This document shows, one piece after another, positions 12,569 through 19,947 of a stretch of 36,571 nt of DNA (position 1 is its first letter; every line of letters starts with the position of its first letter). The notes beneath the pieces are model-generated. The model made no database searches, had not been told where the DNA came from, and was given only the letters and a program-made list of their open reading frames with translations. The position numbers were made by a program, and so were the translations under genes. The DNA is from a virus: IMG/VR virus record IMGVR_UViG_3300021964_000208, positions 1 through 36,571 of that record; one strand, 5' to 3'.

Positions 12569-12747
12569 ACTTTGACTTTAAACGCGTTCGGGCTAAAATA
12601 CCTTACTTCATCAACGTTAATAGTTTCGAGTTTATCTTTATCGTTAATATTACTAATGATAGTTTGCGATATAATATACACAATAAGTACAATTGTAAGA
12701 ATTAACGATGAAATAAATCCTTGTTTATTAAAGTAACAATTTTTCAT
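12565..12747 (-). CDS. Small membrane protein, 60 aa
   Basis: A 60-residue protein with one long hydrophobic helix (residues about 11-32, SSLILTIVLIVYIISQTII) after a basic N-terminus, and a soluble C-terminal half of about 28 residues. The start is set by the promoter 6 nt upstream. It is coupled to the TilS-like gene. Confidence 0.75.
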   Translation of the reverse strand: MKNCYFNKQGFISSLILTIVLIVYIISQTIISNINDKDKLETINVDEVRYFSPNAFKVKV

Positions 12748-12753
12748 ATCTTT

Positions 12754-12769
12754 ATTATAGTAGAGTTCC
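12754..12769 (-). promoter_or_regulatory. Early promoter GGAAC-N5-TATAAT
   Basis: GGAAC-TCTAC-TATAAT, 6 nt before the ATG at 12747. Confidence 0.85.
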
Positions 12770-12796
12770 CTTTTTAATACATATAATTTGAGCTAT

Positions 12797-13291
12797 TTAT
12801 CGAGCGCAGTCAACCTCATAAACGTCTATAGAACACTGTTCTAAAAAGTTTAAGCCAGCTCTATCCCTATAAACTTCGCTATAATATAACTCTATAAAAC
12901 CGGATTGATAAATTAATTTAGCACAATCGATACAAGGAGAGTGTGTACAAAACATCGCCGCGCCCTCACCGCTCTCAGCTGACTTTGCTAGCTTCGCTAT
13001 GCAGTTAGTTTCCGCATGAAGAACTTCAGGTTTAGTAGCTAGTCTAGTATATCGATTTGTATCGCTATCATATCCCCAGCCGTCTTCATAGTATGTATCT
13101 CGCACATCATATGCAAATTGATGCTCTTCGCATTCATTATCCCAGCCCGATGGGGTGCCATTATACCCTATTGATATAATTCTACTCTCTTTAACTGCAA
13201 TAGCCCCTACCTTTAACCGCTTTGCCTTACTAAGTTCAGCAAAGCGGTAAGCAGTATCAATATATGCTAACTGAAATTCTTTTTTTATCAT
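12797..13291 (-). CDS. dCMP deaminase
   Basis: A 164-residue zinc-dependent deaminase. The family signatures are KVGAIAVKESRIISIGYNG near residue 26, LHAETNCI (His-Ala-Glu, zinc ligand and catalytic Glu) near 90, and HSPCIDCAKLI (PCxxC, zinc ligands) near 115. The enzyme converts dCMP to dUMP for thymidylate synthesis, as in T4 gene cd. The YNGTPSGWDN stretch is typical of the dCMP rather than the cytidine deaminases. Length is normal for the family. Confidence 0.93.
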   Translation of the reverse strand: MIKKEFQLAYIDTAYRFAELSKAKRLKVGAIAVKESRIISIGYNGTPSGWDNECEEHQFAYDVRDTYYEDGWGYDSDTNRYTRLATKPEVLHAETNCIAKLAKSAESGEGAAMFCTHSPCIDCAKLIYQSGFIELYYSEVYRDRAGLNFLEQCSIDVYEVDCAR

Positions 13292-13302
13292 TTAAGACAA
13301 AG

Positions 13303-13596
13303 TTATACAGCACACATTACTACCATAACATCGCTCCCGCATTTAGGGCATTTATTATCGCTAGTTGAGTGTGAGTCCCATTGTTCATGCCATTCGCATC
13401 TATCTTCCATATTAGATTTAATATGCTTACAATAGCCTGCTCTATGTTTAAACGCGGGGCAGGTGCACTCGTAATCATAATCGCCACTGTACTGCTTTTG
13501 AAATGATACGGTGTAGTAGTTATTATTACTACCCTTTACTCTCTTCTCCCAGTACTCGTTTGACCGACACTGATGCATTGGAACATAATCAACCAT
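13303..13596 (-). CDS. SWIM-type zinc-finger protein, 97 aa
   Basis: A 97-residue protein. DYECTCPAFKHRAGYCKHI (residues about 38-56) is a SWIM zinc finger (CxC ... CxH), a DNA- or protein-binding module. A second pair, CPKCG, sits near the C-terminus with a later Cys. Such short SWIM proteins recur in phages; role unknown. The transcript would have a 10-nt leader. Confidence 0.8.
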   Translation of the reverse strand: MVDYVPMHQCRSNEYWEKRVKGSNNNYYTVSFQKQYSGDYDYECTCPAFKHRAGYCKHIKSNMEDRCEWHEQWDSHSTSDNKCPKCGSDVMVVMCAV

Positions 13597-13606
13597 TTTT
13601 ATTTAA

Positions 13607-13622
13607 ATTATATCAATGTTCC
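13607..13622 (-). promoter_or_regulatory. Early promoter GGAAC-N5-TATAAT
   Basis: GGAAC-ATTGA-TATAAT, 10 nt before the ATG at 13596. Confidence 0.8.
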
Positions 13623-13624
13623 TT

Positions 13625-13795
13625 TTAACTAAATTTACGAATACAATATCCTAACTCACTACATGCTTTTTTGTTAACGCATTTAGAGGAAGTACAGTCT
13701 TTTTCTTTCTCGAATGAACGAAAAATATTATCGTAGTTCCTGCTAAATTTATTAATGTTAACAGGTCTTGGCTTATCTCCTTTTCCGGCACTCAT
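13625..13795 (-). CDS. Small conserved phage protein (GKGDKPRPV ... NYDNIF), 56 aa
   Basis: A 56-codon frame starting MSAGKGDKPRPVNINKFS, then RNYDNIFRSF, and a Cys-containing C-terminus (CTSSKCVNKKACSELGYC, four Cys). The N-terminal G-K-G-D-x-P-R-P and Y-D-x-I-F motifs are those of a very common small phage protein family of unknown function. The four Cys here could bind a metal. Confidence 0.8.
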   Translation of the reverse strand: MSAGKGDKPRPVNINKFSRNYDNIFRSFEKEKDCTSSKCVNKKACSELGYCIRKFS

Positions 13796-13808
13796 ATTTT
13801 ATTTAATT

Positions 13809-14171
13809 TTAGTATTCTACATCAGGTTTCCAGCCCCGAGGTGGGGGGCCATCGCTCCACATCGGATCATAATCCCTTAGCGCATCTAGATGCTCTTGCT
13901 CTGCAATTTTCCTAGCAATATCTGGATACTTTTCTGGGTCGTATTTAAACATACTAATAGGGTTATAATATCGACCTGTACGCTCTGCGTACTCGTGCAT
14001 TGTTTCGAAATCCCACGGTCTAAGGGCCTTTTCAACTTCAGGCACATCCCAGATTCCTATCGCCGCTATAGCATGAACTATAAATAGCCATACTAAGTTT
14101 CCGAGAAGATACATTGCTATAAGGGCAAAACCAACTATCTTCTGTATTAGTTCAATTATATCATTAATCAT
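13809..14171 (-). CDS. Membrane-anchored protein, 120 aa
   Basis: A 120-residue protein with one or two hydrophobic helices in residues about 10-40 (KIVGFALIAMYLLGNLVWLF and onward), then a soluble domain rich in Tyr, Pro and Asp ending in GPPPRGWKPDVEY. Its start is 4 nt from the stop of the small gene upstream. Family not recognised. Confidence 0.75.
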   Translation of the reverse strand: MINDIIELIQKIVGFALIAMYLLGNLVWLFIVHAIAAIGIWDVPEVEKALRPWDFETMHEYAERTGRYYNPISMFKYDPEKYPDIARKIAEQEHLDALRDYDPMWSDGPPPRGWKPDVEY

Positions 14172-14175
14172 AATA

Positions 14176-14265
14176 TTAGAATTCTGTAAAAATTTTGAAA
14201 ACTATTTTATTTAAAATCCAGACTGCCCCCAGCCAGATAACTATAAACGCGATTAATTTATTCAT
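14176..14265 (-). CDS. Small single-span membrane peptide, 29 aa
   Basis: A 29-codon frame reading MNKLIAFIVIWLGAVWIL and on to FTEF. One membrane helix. It starts at an ATGA overlap with the upstream stop and ends 4 nt before the next gene, which is good positional support for a frame this short. Confidence 0.55.
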   Translation of the reverse strand: MNKLIAFIVIWLGAVWILNKIVFKIFTEF

Positions 14266-14474
14266 GTGTTTTTATTATTTAAAACGTTTTTATCAACTTC
14301 ATACGCGGGCAACACTTCAACTACGCCCCTATCAAACTTTAAGAACTTACATTCGGGATCAATTTCGACTAGCTCTCTAATATAGCCATTATCGATCAGC
14401 GTTTCAATAATGTACTGTATTTGCGATCTATCGTGTTCTTCCGATTCTTTATCTAAACCAATATAAATGCTCAT
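14262..14474 (-). CDS. Hypothetical protein, 70 aa
   Basis: A 70-residue acidic protein beginning MSIYIGLDKESEEHDRSQIQ. Both ends overlap neighbours by 4 nt (ATGA), so it sits in a tightly coupled run from the RadA-like gene downward. No motif seen. Confidence 0.7.
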   Translation of the reverse strand: MSIYIGLDKESEEHDRSQIQYIIETLIDNGYIRELVEIDPECKFLKFDRGVVEVLPAYEVDKNVLNNKNT

Positions 14475-14923
14475 AGTAGCTCTTTACTTTCTTTAAGTAA
14501 ATTATATATCATAAATGCTTTTTTTCCAATAATTTCCCATTTTTGAGCTTCTTTTTCACACTCTGTTGTTCCCCATTTTCCTTTTGGTCTCTTTGTAACC
14601 ATGTGTACATGTGATCTATCATCAATCCAGTATTGATTCCAATGACAGAATTCGTGAAATAGAGTCTCTACAAAGTCGTTAAGCGTTTCATTTAGTTCGG
14701 GAATGATATAAAGTGTTTGACCATACTTAAACCATCCCACACAACCATCTTCTTTACCTTTTAGCGCAACTCTAATATTGTTAGTATGAGTTTTCCTGTT
14801 AGGTACAATCCAATTGTAAGATGTCGTTAAGCAGTATGATAGTAAATTCCAATCTAAATTTACACCATACTGTTTATTAACGATCTCTTTATCTTGTTTA
14901 GATACCGTCAATCTAATTTTCAT
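14471..14923 (-). CDS. SprT-like putative zinc metallopeptidase, 150 aa
   Basis: A 150-residue protein with FVETLFHEFCHWNQYW, an HExxH zinc site near residue 90, then TECEKEAQKWE near 120 that could give the third ligand. The layout resembles SprT-like and phage-encoded metallopeptidase domains. It is coupled to the RadA-like ATPase (4-nt overlap). SprT-type proteases act on DNA-protein crosslinks, so a link to DNA processing is possible, by inference only. Confidence 0.7.
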   Translation of the reverse strand: MKIRLTVSKQDKEIVNKQYGVNLDWNLLSYCLTTSYNWIVPNRKTHTNNIRVALKGKEDGCVGWFKYGQTLYIIPELNETLNDFVETLFHEFCHWNQYWIDDRSHVHMVTKRPKGKWGTTECEKEAQKWEIIGKKAFMIYNLLKESKELL

Positions 14924-15834
14924 ACGTGTGTATGCTTCCAGACCGCATCTTGACCGCGACCGAATTTTTCAAGAGCACCTTCCTGAACTAAGCTGCGAAG
15001 CAGATAATTAGCACGAGTTGCATCCACCTTAAGAGCTTTGCAAACCCTACTAACTGTAATGCCAGGAGGCTCTTTTAAGCTTTTAATAGCCTGCAACTCT
15101 TTAGCTTTCTTATCGCCTTTAGACGTAGCCTTAGCCATCTTACCACTACTCTCGACTTTCTTATCAAAGTCAAATCCTTTATATCCAAAGTATGTAGATA
15201 CCTCAGCTAAAGAACCGTATCGATTCTTTTCAGTACTAATATATCTTACACTAGGGTCTTCACTATCAACCTCAATCGACATATTCATATCGACAGCATG
15301 AGGAATAGTAGTAGATCCTTTGTATCCGCCAGACTTAGTAACGTGAAGAACAATACTCATAGCAGTACCAGCGGTCTTTGCAGCTCTTACAATATTACTA
15401 ATTGCCTGCTCCTGGCCAGTTCTATTCATGCGCTTTCCGTCAACAGTCAAGCACGGGAATGAATCGTAGACAATAAAGTCTACACCATCCATAAACTCGA
15501 CGATGTTTTCAAGCTCGGTCTCGCAAGCAACGAGAACGTCAGTAATATTAAGACGTCGACACGTATAAGCAATCATCTCAGTCGACTCTTCCCCAGTAAT
15601 ATAAGCAGCAGAATAACCCTGATTGCATAGAGCTTGACATACTTGCAAATATAGAGTAGTCTTACCTGACCCTGGCGCTGCAGCTACTGTTGCAATAGAG
15701 CCGGGCAGAATACCCTCACCTCCATATAGTTCGTCAATTTGCTTGATCCCAGTATGCATTCGATGAAAAAATGCGTCTGGTACTTCGACATCAGCAACTC
15801 GCTGAAGCCCTGTCTTGTTGTGATTAATTACCAT
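14920..15834 (-). CDS. RadA/RecA-like ATPase with C-terminal winged helix
   Basis: A 304-residue RecA-fold ATPase. Walker A is AAPGSGKTTLY near residue 53, Walker B is VDFIVYDSF near 117, and the RadA signature KNRYG (KNRFG in RadA) is near 204. The Zn finger and the Lon-like domain of bacterial RadA are missing. Residues about 247-304 form a predicted winged helix (VSRVCKALKVDATRANYLLR). RadA drives branch migration in recombination; this could be the phage's helicase or recombination factor. The promoter is 31 nt upstream, so the mRNA has a short leader. Confidence 0.8.
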   Translation of the reverse strand: MVINHNKTGLQRVADVEVPDAFFHRMHTGIKQIDELYGGEGILPGSIATVAAAPGSGKTTLYLQVCQALCNQGYSAAYITGEESTEMIAYTCRRLNITDVLVACETELENIVEFMDGVDFIVYDSFPCLTVDGKRMNRTGQEQAISNIVRAAKTAGTAMSIVLHVTKSGGYKGSTTIPHAVDMNMSIEVDSEDPSVRYISTEKNRYGSLAEVSTYFGYKGFDFDKKVESSGKMAKATSKGDKKAKELQAIKSLKEPPGITVSRVCKALKVDATRANYLLRSLVQEGALEKFGRGQDAVWKHTHV

Positions 15835-15865
15835 TATACTTTATGTTAATGTTTTGTTCACCTTA

Positions 15866-15881
15866 ATTATATTGATGTTCC
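15866..15881 (-). promoter_or_regulatory. Early promoter GGAAC-N5-TATAAT
   Basis: GGAAC-ATCAA-TATAAT, 31 nt before the ATG at 15834. Confidence 0.8.
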
Positions 15882-15966
15882 CTTTTGTTTTTTGTTTGGA
15901 ATAAAAATTTTACAATTTAACCATTTCAATCTCGTATGTCGCCTAGCAAAAATACATCACTCATTA

Positions 15967-16227
15967 TTATTTATATTCAGTCGTAATCTTAACAAGCTTA
16001 CGTGCACAGCTTTGAGCCTCTTTCCACTTATTATGCAGTTCAACAACCTCCCAATATTCTATATCAGTATTCACATACTCGGTAGAATTATCAGCTTGCT
16101 GTTTTTTCATCCTATTTAATTTTTGATTAAGACTCTTTCTTCGTTTTGAAATTTCAGCTACTTTGCTCTCAATTAGTTGAGTAAACTCCTGCGACATCCT
16201 ATGAATGGTGGTTTCGTTAATATTCAT
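15967..16227 (-). CDS. Hypothetical coiled-coil protein, 86 aa
   Basis: An 86-residue, strongly charged protein with a likely coiled coil at residues about 12-45 (SKVAEISKRRKSLNQKLNRM). No family recognised. The 90 bases ahead of it hold an inverted repeat (TCAAGT-TCT-ACTTGA at about 16274) but no GGAAC box. Confidence 0.7.
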   Translation of the reverse strand: MNINETTIHRMSQEFTQLIESKVAEISKRRKSLNQKLNRMKKQQADNSTEYVNTDIEYWEVVELHNKWKEAQSCARKLVKITTEYK

Positions 16228-16317
16228 ATTATTATTTATTTTTATATTATTTGTTTAAGATGATCGGAATAGATCAAGTTCTACTTGAACTATTCAGTTC
16301 ATTTTAAACTTTATCTC

Positions 16318-16530
16318 TTAATTTGCAACATTGTTTTTGTAGATTAGCTCGTCCACCATTTTGTCAAAATTTTCACCAGCAATATTTCTCTTAAATAGTT
16401 CAGCGAATTGATTAACATTTAGTTTTCTCATCTCTTCATATCGAAGATATCCAAGTACGGCTTCCCCATGTTCGATATTTTGCTCAGCCTCATATAGGAA
16501 ATTATCGAATTTAGTATGATATGATTTCAT
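16318..16530 (-). CDS. Hypothetical helical protein, 70 aa
   Basis: A 70-residue protein beginning MKSYHTKFDNFLYEAEQNIE, mostly helical and charged. The start is set by the promoter 6 nt upstream, which lies back to back with the late promoter of the endolysin gene. Confidence 0.75.
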   Translation of the reverse strand: MKSYHTKFDNFLYEAEQNIEHGEAVLGYLRYEEMRKLNVNQFAELFKRNIAGENFDKMVDELIYKNNVAN

Positions 16531-16536
16531 AATAAT

Positions 16537-16552
16537 ATTATATTATTGTTCC
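16537..16552 (-). promoter_or_regulatory. Early promoter GGAAC-N5-TATAAT
   Basis: GGAAC-AATAA-TATAAT, 6 nt before the ATG at 16530. Confidence 0.85.
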
Positions 16553-16569
16553 TTTTTTTAAATTTAGTA

Positions 16570-16577
16570 CATAAATA
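16570..16577 (+). promoter_or_regulatory. Late promoter CATAAATA
   Basis: CATAAATA followed by 5 nt and the ATG at 16583. Confidence 0.75.
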
Positions 16578-16582
16578 TTTTT

Positions 16583-17365
16583 ATGTCATATGCTAACGTT
16601 GGAAAGGTTTGGGTACCGGAAACATTCGGAGAATATTTAAGTAAGATTAAAAGACCTGCTTGGTGTAAATACATTACTATTCATCATACTGCAGCGCCGT
16701 CTCTAGCTCAAAGACCTAAAGGGTTTACAGCTCAACACATAGTGAATATAAAAAATTACTATAGCGGTAAATTAGGATGGTCGCGAGGGCCGCATCTTTT
16801 CACGGATGAAGATCAAATATTTGGTATGACCCCTCTTACATCTACAGGTATTCATGCAAAATCGTTTAACTCTAACTCTATCGGCATAGAGGTCTTAGGC
16901 AATTATGATGTTGAAGATCCTAAAAGCGGTAGAGGGTTAGAGTGTTGGAAAACTGCTGCTGCATGTACAGAAGAGCTAGCTAACTGGCTCGGAATCACTC
17001 CTAGCGAATCAACAATTAAATTTCATAGAGACGATCCTCGCACATCAAAGAGTTGCCCAGGCACAAAAGTTTCTAAGAGCTGGTTCCTTTCATTAGTTAA
17101 TGAGGGATATACTCCAAAGCCTCAAATAGAGGTAGAGTTCGTAAACGTAGTTGATTATCTCACTAAAGTAAAGGGCATGCCCTACAACGACGTTGTCAAA
17201 AAGCTATCTACAAAAAGAGGCCTTGCTTACTTTGGAGATATATGGCTAGAAAATACATATTATAATCGCCACGAAAAAGCTACCTACGCCTCTAAAGAAG
17301 AGCTTGATATTCTCGCCAGCGATAATACCCCTAGCTTTACCCCATATGGTGATTACGATCAGTAA
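16583..17365 (+). CDS. N-acetylmuramoyl-L-alanine amidase (endolysin)
   Basis: A 260-residue Amidase_2/PGRP-type enzyme. Zinc ligands are His in TIHHTA near residue 35, His in KFHRDD near 148, and Cys in SCPG near 158. The substrate-binding segment has HLFTDEDQIFG and the SIGIEVLGNYD strand. It cuts the amide bond between muramic acid and the peptide stem. About 90 residues after the catalytic domain are unassigned and may bind the cell wall. No signal peptide, so a holin is required for release. Plus-strand, with a late promoter, as expected for lysis. Confidence 0.92.
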   Translation: MSYANVGKVWVPETFGEYLSKIKRPAWCKYITIHHTAAPSLAQRPKGFTAQHIVNIKNYYSGKLGWSRGPHLFTDEDQIFGMTPLTSTGIHAKSFNSNSIGIEVLGNYDVEDPKSGRGLECWKTAAACTEELANWLGITPSESTIKFHRDDPRTSKSCPGTKVSKSWFLSLVNEGYTPKPQIEVEFVNVVDYLTKVKGMPYNDVVKKLSTKRGLAYFGDIWLENTYYNRHEKATYASKEELDILASDNTPSFTPYGDYDQ

Positions 17366-17377
17366 TGATTTAAGTGT

Positions 17378-17385
17378 TATAAATA
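17378..17385 (+). promoter_or_regulatory. Late promoter TATAAATA without a following gene
   Basis: A perfect T4-type late octamer. The expected start is at about 17391. The first ATG after it is too close (2 nt) and gives only a 7-codon frame. Confidence 0.6.
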
Positions 17386-17390
17386 AAATG

Positions 17391-17575
17391 CGGCTTTTTG
17401 TCTCTGAGTAAGAGGGCGTTGTAGCCTTCACCCTTACCGCGCTCAGTTGGCGTCCCTCGACTGAGTTTCCCAATCCTTATTTGTTTTATCCTTATGGGAG
17501 GGTAAATTTTAAACGCTAGCGGATGGATTCAAACCATCAGCAACAGGGATTGTCGATCGCTTGCTAAATATTTAC
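17391..17575 (+). ncRNA. Candidate structured late noncoding RNA
   Basis: The 214-bp gap between the endolysin and the next gene is GC-richer than its surroundings and has no plausible gene. It can fold as hairpins at 17408-17437 (GTAAG-A-GGG with CCCTTAC), 17442-17465 (CTCAGT/ACTGAG), 17522-17538 (GATGG/CCATC) and 17539-17565 (AGCAA/TTGCT). GAGGG at 17412-17416 could also reach CCCTC in the second loop. On the minus strand the third hairpin looks like a T-arm (GATGG-TTTGAAT-CCATC), so a decayed tRNA is the other possibility. The strand assignment rests on the late promoter. Confidence 0.4.
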
Positions 17576-17579
17576 TCCT

Positions 17580-17852
17580 TTAAATATCTGGTGCTGTTGT
17601 AAGCGCATTGAGAATAAATCCCATGCGAGATTCAAAGTCAGGATCTAGATCATCTTCATATTCAGCTCCTAGCTGGTTAAGCTTTTTTATTTCACTGTAA
17701 AAGTCCTCCAGTATAGGCGATAACTTATCTGCAATTTCCGGGTGCGCGTCTAAAATTTCTTGAAGACGCTCAAATATACCATCTGGTCTACCGTCGCTAT
17801 AAAAATTCTCAGTATAGATGTTCCAAATTAAATCCGTTTCTCCCTTGTTCAT
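17580..17852 (-). CDS. Hypothetical acidic protein, 90 aa
   Basis: A 90-residue acidic, helix-rich protein beginning MNKGETDLIWNIYTENF, with a Glu/Leu-rich middle (RLQEILDAHPEIADKL). No domain recognised. It follows the DUF932 gene and probably shares its transcript. Confidence 0.7.
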   Translation of the reverse strand: MNKGETDLIWNIYTENFYSDGRPDGIFERLQEILDAHPEIADKLSPILEDFYSEIKKLNQLGAEYEDDLDPDFESRMGFILNALTTAPDI

Positions 17853-17857
17853 ATGAT

Positions 17858-17902
17858 TTATTTAGTCAGTTTGCAGGTTTTTTTTCTAATGAACTTAATC
17901 AT
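17858..17902 (-). CDS. Possible 14-aa basic peptide
   Basis: MIKFIRKKTCKLTK. The only support is a strong Shine-Dalgarno-like AGGAGG, 10 nt upstream, inside the end of the DUF932 gene. It may be a true mini-protein or chance. Confidence 0.2.
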   Translation of the reverse strand: MIKFIRKKTCKLTK

Positions 17903-17907
17903 ATACT

Positions 17908-18753
17908 TTAGACCTCCTGCAAATACTCCAAGGCTTTCGTCGAAAGAGTTTTACCAGTCAAATTACGAATAAACTTCTCCGGTGTAAACTTCTGATGGGT
18001 TTCATACTCAGTAATTGCATTAAATGCATCCCAGCGTGTTTGGCCAAGATTAGCAATACCACCCTCACCAAATTTAAGAGCGATTTTTTCTCTCTTATTG
18101 ATACGTCGAGTAGATTCATCTTTCTCTACCGGTAGGAGAGTTTCAACCATCTTTACCATTTCGTCCTTAGTAAATTTTTGTGTACGCAACTTACGAGCTG
18201 TATTAGAAAATTTTCTTGCTGCAACAATATTGGAGCTAATATTCTGCGAAAAAGCTTCTACCCTCTCGCCAAATGTCCAGTTATGTCGAAGCGATGGCGT
18301 GTAACTTTCTGATTCTTTATTCTCTTTATTAATGAGATGAAATGCATTGGTGCAAGAGATTCGAGTAGTAGACGGAATAATCTTATTTGCACACTTACCG
18401 CTATTATCAATCAAAGTATAAAAATATCCTTCGACTGCATCCTGATCGTCAAATCCAATGCTACCAATTTTTGACTGGATAAGCATGCGCTTTCCGCCTC
18501 GACTCTCAGTCCATCCTACGTGCTCAATACTCTCGTTAACCCTCTTGCATGCGGTTTTAATAGTATCAATCATCTCGTCCATTTGAATCGGTCGATATGA
18601 TTCGCTACATGTGCCGAGATGCTCGTTAGTATCCTCCCTCTGCAGAGAGAACAAGTTAGGAATTTGACTTCCCCGTGAATCGAAAAGTGGCTCTTTATAA
18701 ACATTAAATTGAGGCACCTCAGATAGTCCTTTGATTTGATTTAGAAATCCCAT
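17908..18753 (-). CDS. DUF932 protein
   Basis: A 281-residue protein of the DUF932 phage/plasmid family. Recognisable stretches are HLGTCSESYRPIQMDEM near residue 45, STTRISCTNAFHLIN near 128, and GQTRWDAFNAITEYETH near 241. DUF932 proteins are common in large phages and plasmids and have no settled function. The upstream region has one clear promoter 66 nt before the start and a decayed second copy (TATAAC) at about 18789-18805. Confidence 0.85.
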   Translation of the reverse strand: MGFLNQIKGLSEVPQFNVYKEPLFDSRGSQIPNLFSLQREDTNEHLGTCSESYRPIQMDEMIDTIKTACKRVNESIEHVGWTESRGGKRMLIQSKIGSIGFDDQDAVEGYFYTLIDNSGKCANKIIPSTTRISCTNAFHLINKENKESESYTPSLRHNWTFGERVEAFSQNISSNIVAARKFSNTARKLRTQKFTKDEMVKMVETLLPVEKDESTRRINKREKIALKFGEGGIANLGQTRWDAFNAITEYETHQKFTPEKFIRNLTGKTLSTKALEYLQEV

Positions 18754-18819
18754 TGCTTTTTTTTAGTTTTGTTGTTCTTGTTTTATATTGTTATAATGAA
18801 GGTTTCTTTCTTCCTCTTT

Positions 18820-18835
18820 ATTATAAGATTGTTCC
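18820..18835 (-). promoter_or_regulatory. Early promoter GGAAC-N5-TATAAT
   Basis: GGAAC-AATCT-TATAAT, 66 nt before the ATG at 18753. A long leader with an AAAGAGGAAG run follows. A degenerate second box lies between it and the gene. Confidence 0.75.
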
Positions 18836-18864
18836 TTTTTTAATCAACCTCTTTTGGATTATTA

Positions 18865-19032
18865 TTAACCTGAACGCTTTTTTACAAGTTGAATTTGTTT
18901 AATAGCTTCATCCTGAGATAGTCCATCAGCATGCAATATATCTACAACGGTTTTCATTTTTTTATACTTTTTACCTTTGTAGATATATGAATTCTCTATA
19001 GAGTCGTACTGTAGATACATAATATCAATCAT
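18865..19032 (-). CDS. Small protein, 55 aa
   Basis: A 55-codon frame beginning MIDIMYLQYDSIENSYIYKG, then KKYKKMKTVVDILHADGLSQ and a C-terminal DEAIKQIQLVKKRSG. The C-terminal half looks like a small helix-turn-helix-like unit (VVDILHADGLSQDEAIKQI), but that is only a resemblance. It overlaps the HhH gene by 8 nt. Confidence 0.65.
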   Translation of the reverse strand: MIDIMYLQYDSIENSYIYKGKKYKKMKTVVDILHADGLSQDEAIKQIQLVKKRSG

Positions 19033-19600
19033 CTATTAATTCCTCTGGTAAATTGCACATCGATAGATCTACGGACCCATTATCCTGCTGATAATGTTTA
19101 TAGTTATCAATGTTGCTAACAATCTCCTTTAGTAATTTTTTAGTGGGAGTTGTTCTTTTCTTCCCATTATCGCTTACAAATTTCCTTAAATCGCATTTGC
19201 AAATTAATACATATGAACATGTATTGCACATGGTATTTGATCTTAATAAATCAGATCTTTGGCAAGTATTATCTGTACAATCTTCCCAAAATTTTACTTT
19301 TTTGTTGTTAGGCCATTCACTAAATTTAATTGAGTTTTCTCGCAGCTTATAGTTACTAACGAACTGCATTAGCTCTTCAGTTTGATCCTCTTTAGGTTGA
19401 CCCCTAGGCGGGGATTTTATACCAACTCTAGCTAATGTCGTTTTGCCTAGACCATTAACGGAAAGTAAATCTTTTATCGTATTAAAAGCATACTTTGATC
19501 GCCTCTCAATAATTCTATTCGCAGTTTTTCTTCCAATACCCTCAATTGAAAGAAGCTCTTTAAGTGTTAGATTATTAAAATCGTGTACTTTAAGTTTCAT
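19025..19600 (-). CDS. Helix-hairpin-helix DNA-binding protein, 191 aa
   Basis: A 191-residue protein. Residues about 11-60 hold two helix-hairpin-helix motifs (LLSIEGIGRKTANRIIERR and LLSVNGLGKTTLARVG), the ComEA-type fold that binds DNA without sequence preference. The second part is Cys-rich (CTDNTCQRSD, then CNTCSYVLICKC), suggesting a metal site. It sits with the PD-(D/E)XK nuclease and could serve DNA repair or packaging. Role beyond DNA binding unknown. Confidence 0.78.
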   Translation of the reverse strand: MKLKVHDFNNLTLKELLSIEGIGRKTANRIIERRSKYAFNTIKDLLSVNGLGKTTLARVGIKSPPRGQPKEDQTEELMQFVSNYKLRENSIKFSEWPNNKKVKFWEDCTDNTCQRSDLLRSNTMCNTCSYVLICKCDLRKFVSDNGKKRTTPTKKLLKEIVSNIDNYKHYQQDNGSVDLSMCNLPEELIDD

Positions 19601-19799
19601 TAAATTTTATAATATTATTAGGGGTACTATTGTATATTTTTTCTATTGAAAGTAACAGATTACTAATGTCGGCTAATGTTATTTCTTCGTCCGGACGAGT
19701 AAGCTCTTCGCAAACAGCAATTTGATGTTCCGTATTTAAATTATCTTTAATATAGTTATATATTAAAATTTTTAGATCGTATATCAGCTCTTGATACAT
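19590..19799 (-). CDS. Hypothetical protein, 69 aa
   Basis: A 69-residue acidic protein starting MYQELIYDLKILIYNYIKD. It overlaps the genes on both sides by 11 and 44 nt. No motif seen. Confidence 0.65.
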   Translation of the reverse strand: MYQELIYDLKILIYNYIKDNLNTEHQIAVCEELTRPDEEITLADISNLLLSIEKIYNSTPNNIIKFNET

Positions 19800-19947
19800 A
19801 GTAGTATTCTTCTCTGCTTTGTCGGCTGCGATGAGTGTTGTGCTTAAAGTGATCTAAGCTAGCCCATATCAATAGACTGTTTCTTTTTTCTAATGCTCGA
19901 GTATTGCGCCTAGCTTGAATTTTTTTAAATATTCCAGTAATCATCAT
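19756..19947 (-). CDS. Hypothetical basic protein, 63 aa
   Basis: A 63-residue Arg/Lys-rich protein (IFKKIQARRNTRALEKRN, then HRSRQSREEYYYVSR). It starts within the end of the upstream gene. The 44-nt overlap with the next gene is long but its frame is free of stops. Nucleic-acid binding is possible from charge alone. Confidence 0.55.
   Translation of the reverse strand: MMITGIFKKIQARRNTRALEKRNSLLIWASLDHFKHNTHRSRQSREEYYYVSRADIRSKNFNI

Noticed and set aside
15892-16119. Plus-strand frame of 75 codons
   Set aside because: It lies opposite the 15967 gene and promoter, with a composition typical of AT-rich antisense.
17246-17473. Minus-strand frame of 75 codons overlapping the endolysin end
   Set aside because: It runs antisense through the endolysin gene and the structured region, without a promoter or known motif.
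17500-17570. A tRNA on the minus strand, based on the T-arm GATGG-TTTGAAT-CCATC
   Set aside because: Only 26 nt separate a possible acceptor strand from the T stem, too few for D and anticodon arms; T56 replaces the invariant C. At most a remnant.
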